Below are positions 62,954-64,000 of a stretch of DNA of 64,000 nt, in pieces. The position numbers and the translations under genes are program-made. Below the pieces are notes generated by a model. The model saw only the letters and a program-made list of their open reading frames with translations, was not told the DNA's origin and made no database searches. The first letter of the stretch is position 1. Every line of letters starts with the position of its first letter. The stretch lies in assembly GCF_018861755.1 (NCBI RefSeq), contig NZ_JAHLEF010000008.1, positions 62,001 through 126,000 of the forward strand, written 5' to 3'. Source of the DNA: Clostridium sp. CF012. Its GTDB lineage: Bacteria > Bacillota > Clostridia > Clostridiales > Clostridiaceae.

Positions 62954-63154
62954 TGCTTTCTCCTTTTCTGTTGTCACTTTACCACTCCTATACATAATAT
63001 AGTGAAACACTAACCATAGTTAATTATATTTATAATCATCATACCCGGTATAGGTACTATTTACAATTATAGCATCAGGATTAATACAAATCAAGAGATA
63101 ACCGTGCAATTAAAACATTAATACATAAATTTCACATATTCATTTATTATGAAT

Positions 63155-63194
63155 GCAAAAACAGCATAATATTTGCATATTATGCTGTTTTTGC
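63155..63194. terminator. Terminator after aspS
   Basis: Perfect 17-base arms GCAAAAACAGCATAATA (63155-63171) and complement (63178-63194), with a 6-base loop. It lies 18 bases beyond the aspS stop. Confidence 0.85.
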
Positions 63195-63211
63195 ACAACT
63201 ATATTATAGTA

Positions 63212-64000
63212 CTATTGCTTTACTGCTGTTTTTGTGATGCCAAGTTCTTCAAGTTGCTTGTCATCAACCATGTTTGGCGCTTGTGTCATTGGACAGAAAG
63301 CATTTTGATTTTTAGGGAAAGCTATTACATCTTTAATGTTTTCTGTTCCGGCTAAGAACATTGTTATTCTATCTAGTCCAAAAGCAAGTCCGCCGTGTGG
63401 TGGTGGTCCATATTTGAATGCCTCTAGTAAGAACCCAAACCTTTCCCATGCTTTTTCCTGAGTAAAGCCTAAAACTTTAAACATAGTTTCTTGTAGGCTA
63501 GAGTCATGTATTCTTATACTTCCTCCACCTAATTCTTCACCGTTTAATACCATATCATAAGCTTTAGCCCTAACTCTACCTGGCTCTGACTCTAAATACT
63601 TAAGATCTTCATCCATAGGCATAGTAAAAGGATGGTGGGCTGCTACGTATCTATTTTCTTCTTCGTTATAATCTACTAGTGGGAATTCTGTAACCCATAC
63701 AAAGTTAAATTCCTTATTATCTTTTAAGATTTCTAGTTCTTTAGCTAATTGTAATCTTAAGGCGCCCAGTGATTGTAGAACGACGCTATCCTTATCTGCA
63801 ACAATAAGTACTAAATCTCCAGCCTTTGCTTCTACCTTATTTAATATAGCTTTCATTTGTTCGTCACTTAAGAACTTAGCTATAGGGGATTTAATTTCAT
63901 CTTCTTTATAAGCAATATACGCAAGCCCTTTTGCTTTGTAAGTTTTAACAAACTCACCTAATTTGTCTAATTTCTTTCTTCCCATGTCTGCAGAATTAGT
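63212..64000 (-). CDS. aspS: Aspartyl-tRNA synthetase, 5' end outside window
   Basis: The C-terminal 263 residues of bacterial-type AspRS. The bacterial GAD insertion region is at the upstream end (AGDLVLIVADKD). Class II motif 3 is seen in GLAFGLDRITMFLAG with the ATP-binding arginine, preceded by RIHDSSLQ. VAAHHPFTMP is also typical. The frame is open to the window edge, so the ATG at 63985 is internal. The enzyme charges tRNA-Asp (or also tRNA-Asn in non-discriminating forms, which cannot be judged here). Confidence 0.96.
   Translation of the reverse strand, partial: TNSADMGRKKLDKLGEFVKTYKAKGLAYIAYKEDEIKSPIAKFLSDEQMKAILNKVEAKAGDLVLIVADKDSVVLQSLGALRLQLAKELEILKDNKEFNFVWVTEFPLVDYNEEENRYVAAHHPFTMPMDEDLKYLESEPGRVRAKAYDMVLNGEELGGGSIRIHDSSLQETMFKVLGFTQEKAWERFGFLLEAFKYGPPPHGGLAFGLDRITMFLAGTENIKDVIAFPKNQNAFCPMTQAPNMVDDKQLEELGITKTAVKQ

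Overview
Organism. The window is very AT-rich, has strong GGAGG-type ribosome binding sites, many TTG/GTG-start genes, a Gram-positive LexA box, DUF3784 and DUF378 proteins and the D-ornithine fermentation pathway. This points to an anaerobic, amino-acid-fermenting Clostridium-like Firmicute. No rRNA, tRNA, CRISPR array, complete insertion sequence or prophage was recognised.

Layout. (1) 1-18.2 kb, plus strand: a run of mostly single-gene accessory units. It holds an adenosine deaminase fragment, a metallo-beta-lactamase-fold hydrolase, a cupin-GNAT fusion, several stand-alone GNATs, an HD hydrolase, a ROK kinase, a TmrB-like ATPase, a MerR-methyltransferase fusion behind a MerR-type promoter, a sodium:solute symporter and an alkyltransferase-like protein. 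Short gene remnants lie between them. (2) 18.3-24.3 kb, core genes: purB, a tyrosine recombinase preceded by a 17-bp perfect hairpin, a Cys-rich acidic protein, lexA with its own LexA box, and an aluminium-resistance/methionine gamma-lyase-like enzyme. (3) 24.6-36.1 kb, minus strand only: small accessory genes (lipoproteins, GNAT, P-loop kinases, acetyltransferases, small membrane proteins), many broken or truncated. Degenerate repeat families occupy the spaces between them. (4) 36.2-38.8 kb, plus strand: a leader with a 10-codon upstream ORF and an intrinsic terminator precedes an RsgA-type GTPase and an aminoglycoside-phosphotransferase-fold kinase. This looks like an antibiotic- or ribosome-stalling-controlled operon. 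(5) 38.9-48.6 kb: nitrilase, PrsA-type foldase, QueG-like Fe-S protein, opine-dehydrogenase-like enzyme, PHP phosphoesterase, formamidase, GNAT and a GH3 beta-glucosidase lipoprotein. (6) 49.0-59.7 kb, minus strand: the ornithine fermentation operon ortA-ortB-oraS-oraE-reactivase-orr-ord-ord2. It is read from a near-perfect sigma-54 promoter and sits beside a sigma-54-dependent activator. (7) 59.8-64 kb: glyA, a split ThrE-type exporter, a CsoR-family repressor and the 3' part of aspS.

How the genes work together. In region 6, Orr converts L- to D-ornithine. OraSE (B12 and PLP) makes 2,4-diaminopentanoate, and Ord oxidises it to 2-amino-4-ketopentanoate. OrtAB cleaves that with CoA to alanine and acetyl-CoA. 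The MutL/GlmL-like ATPase probably maintains the B12 enzyme. Two adjacent Ord paralogues are present. The observations most worth checking are the leader-controlled RsgA/APH pair, the sigma-54 promoter abutting a 36-bp perfect dyad, the repeat families in the minus-strand accessory region, and a symporter gene with no ordinary start codon.
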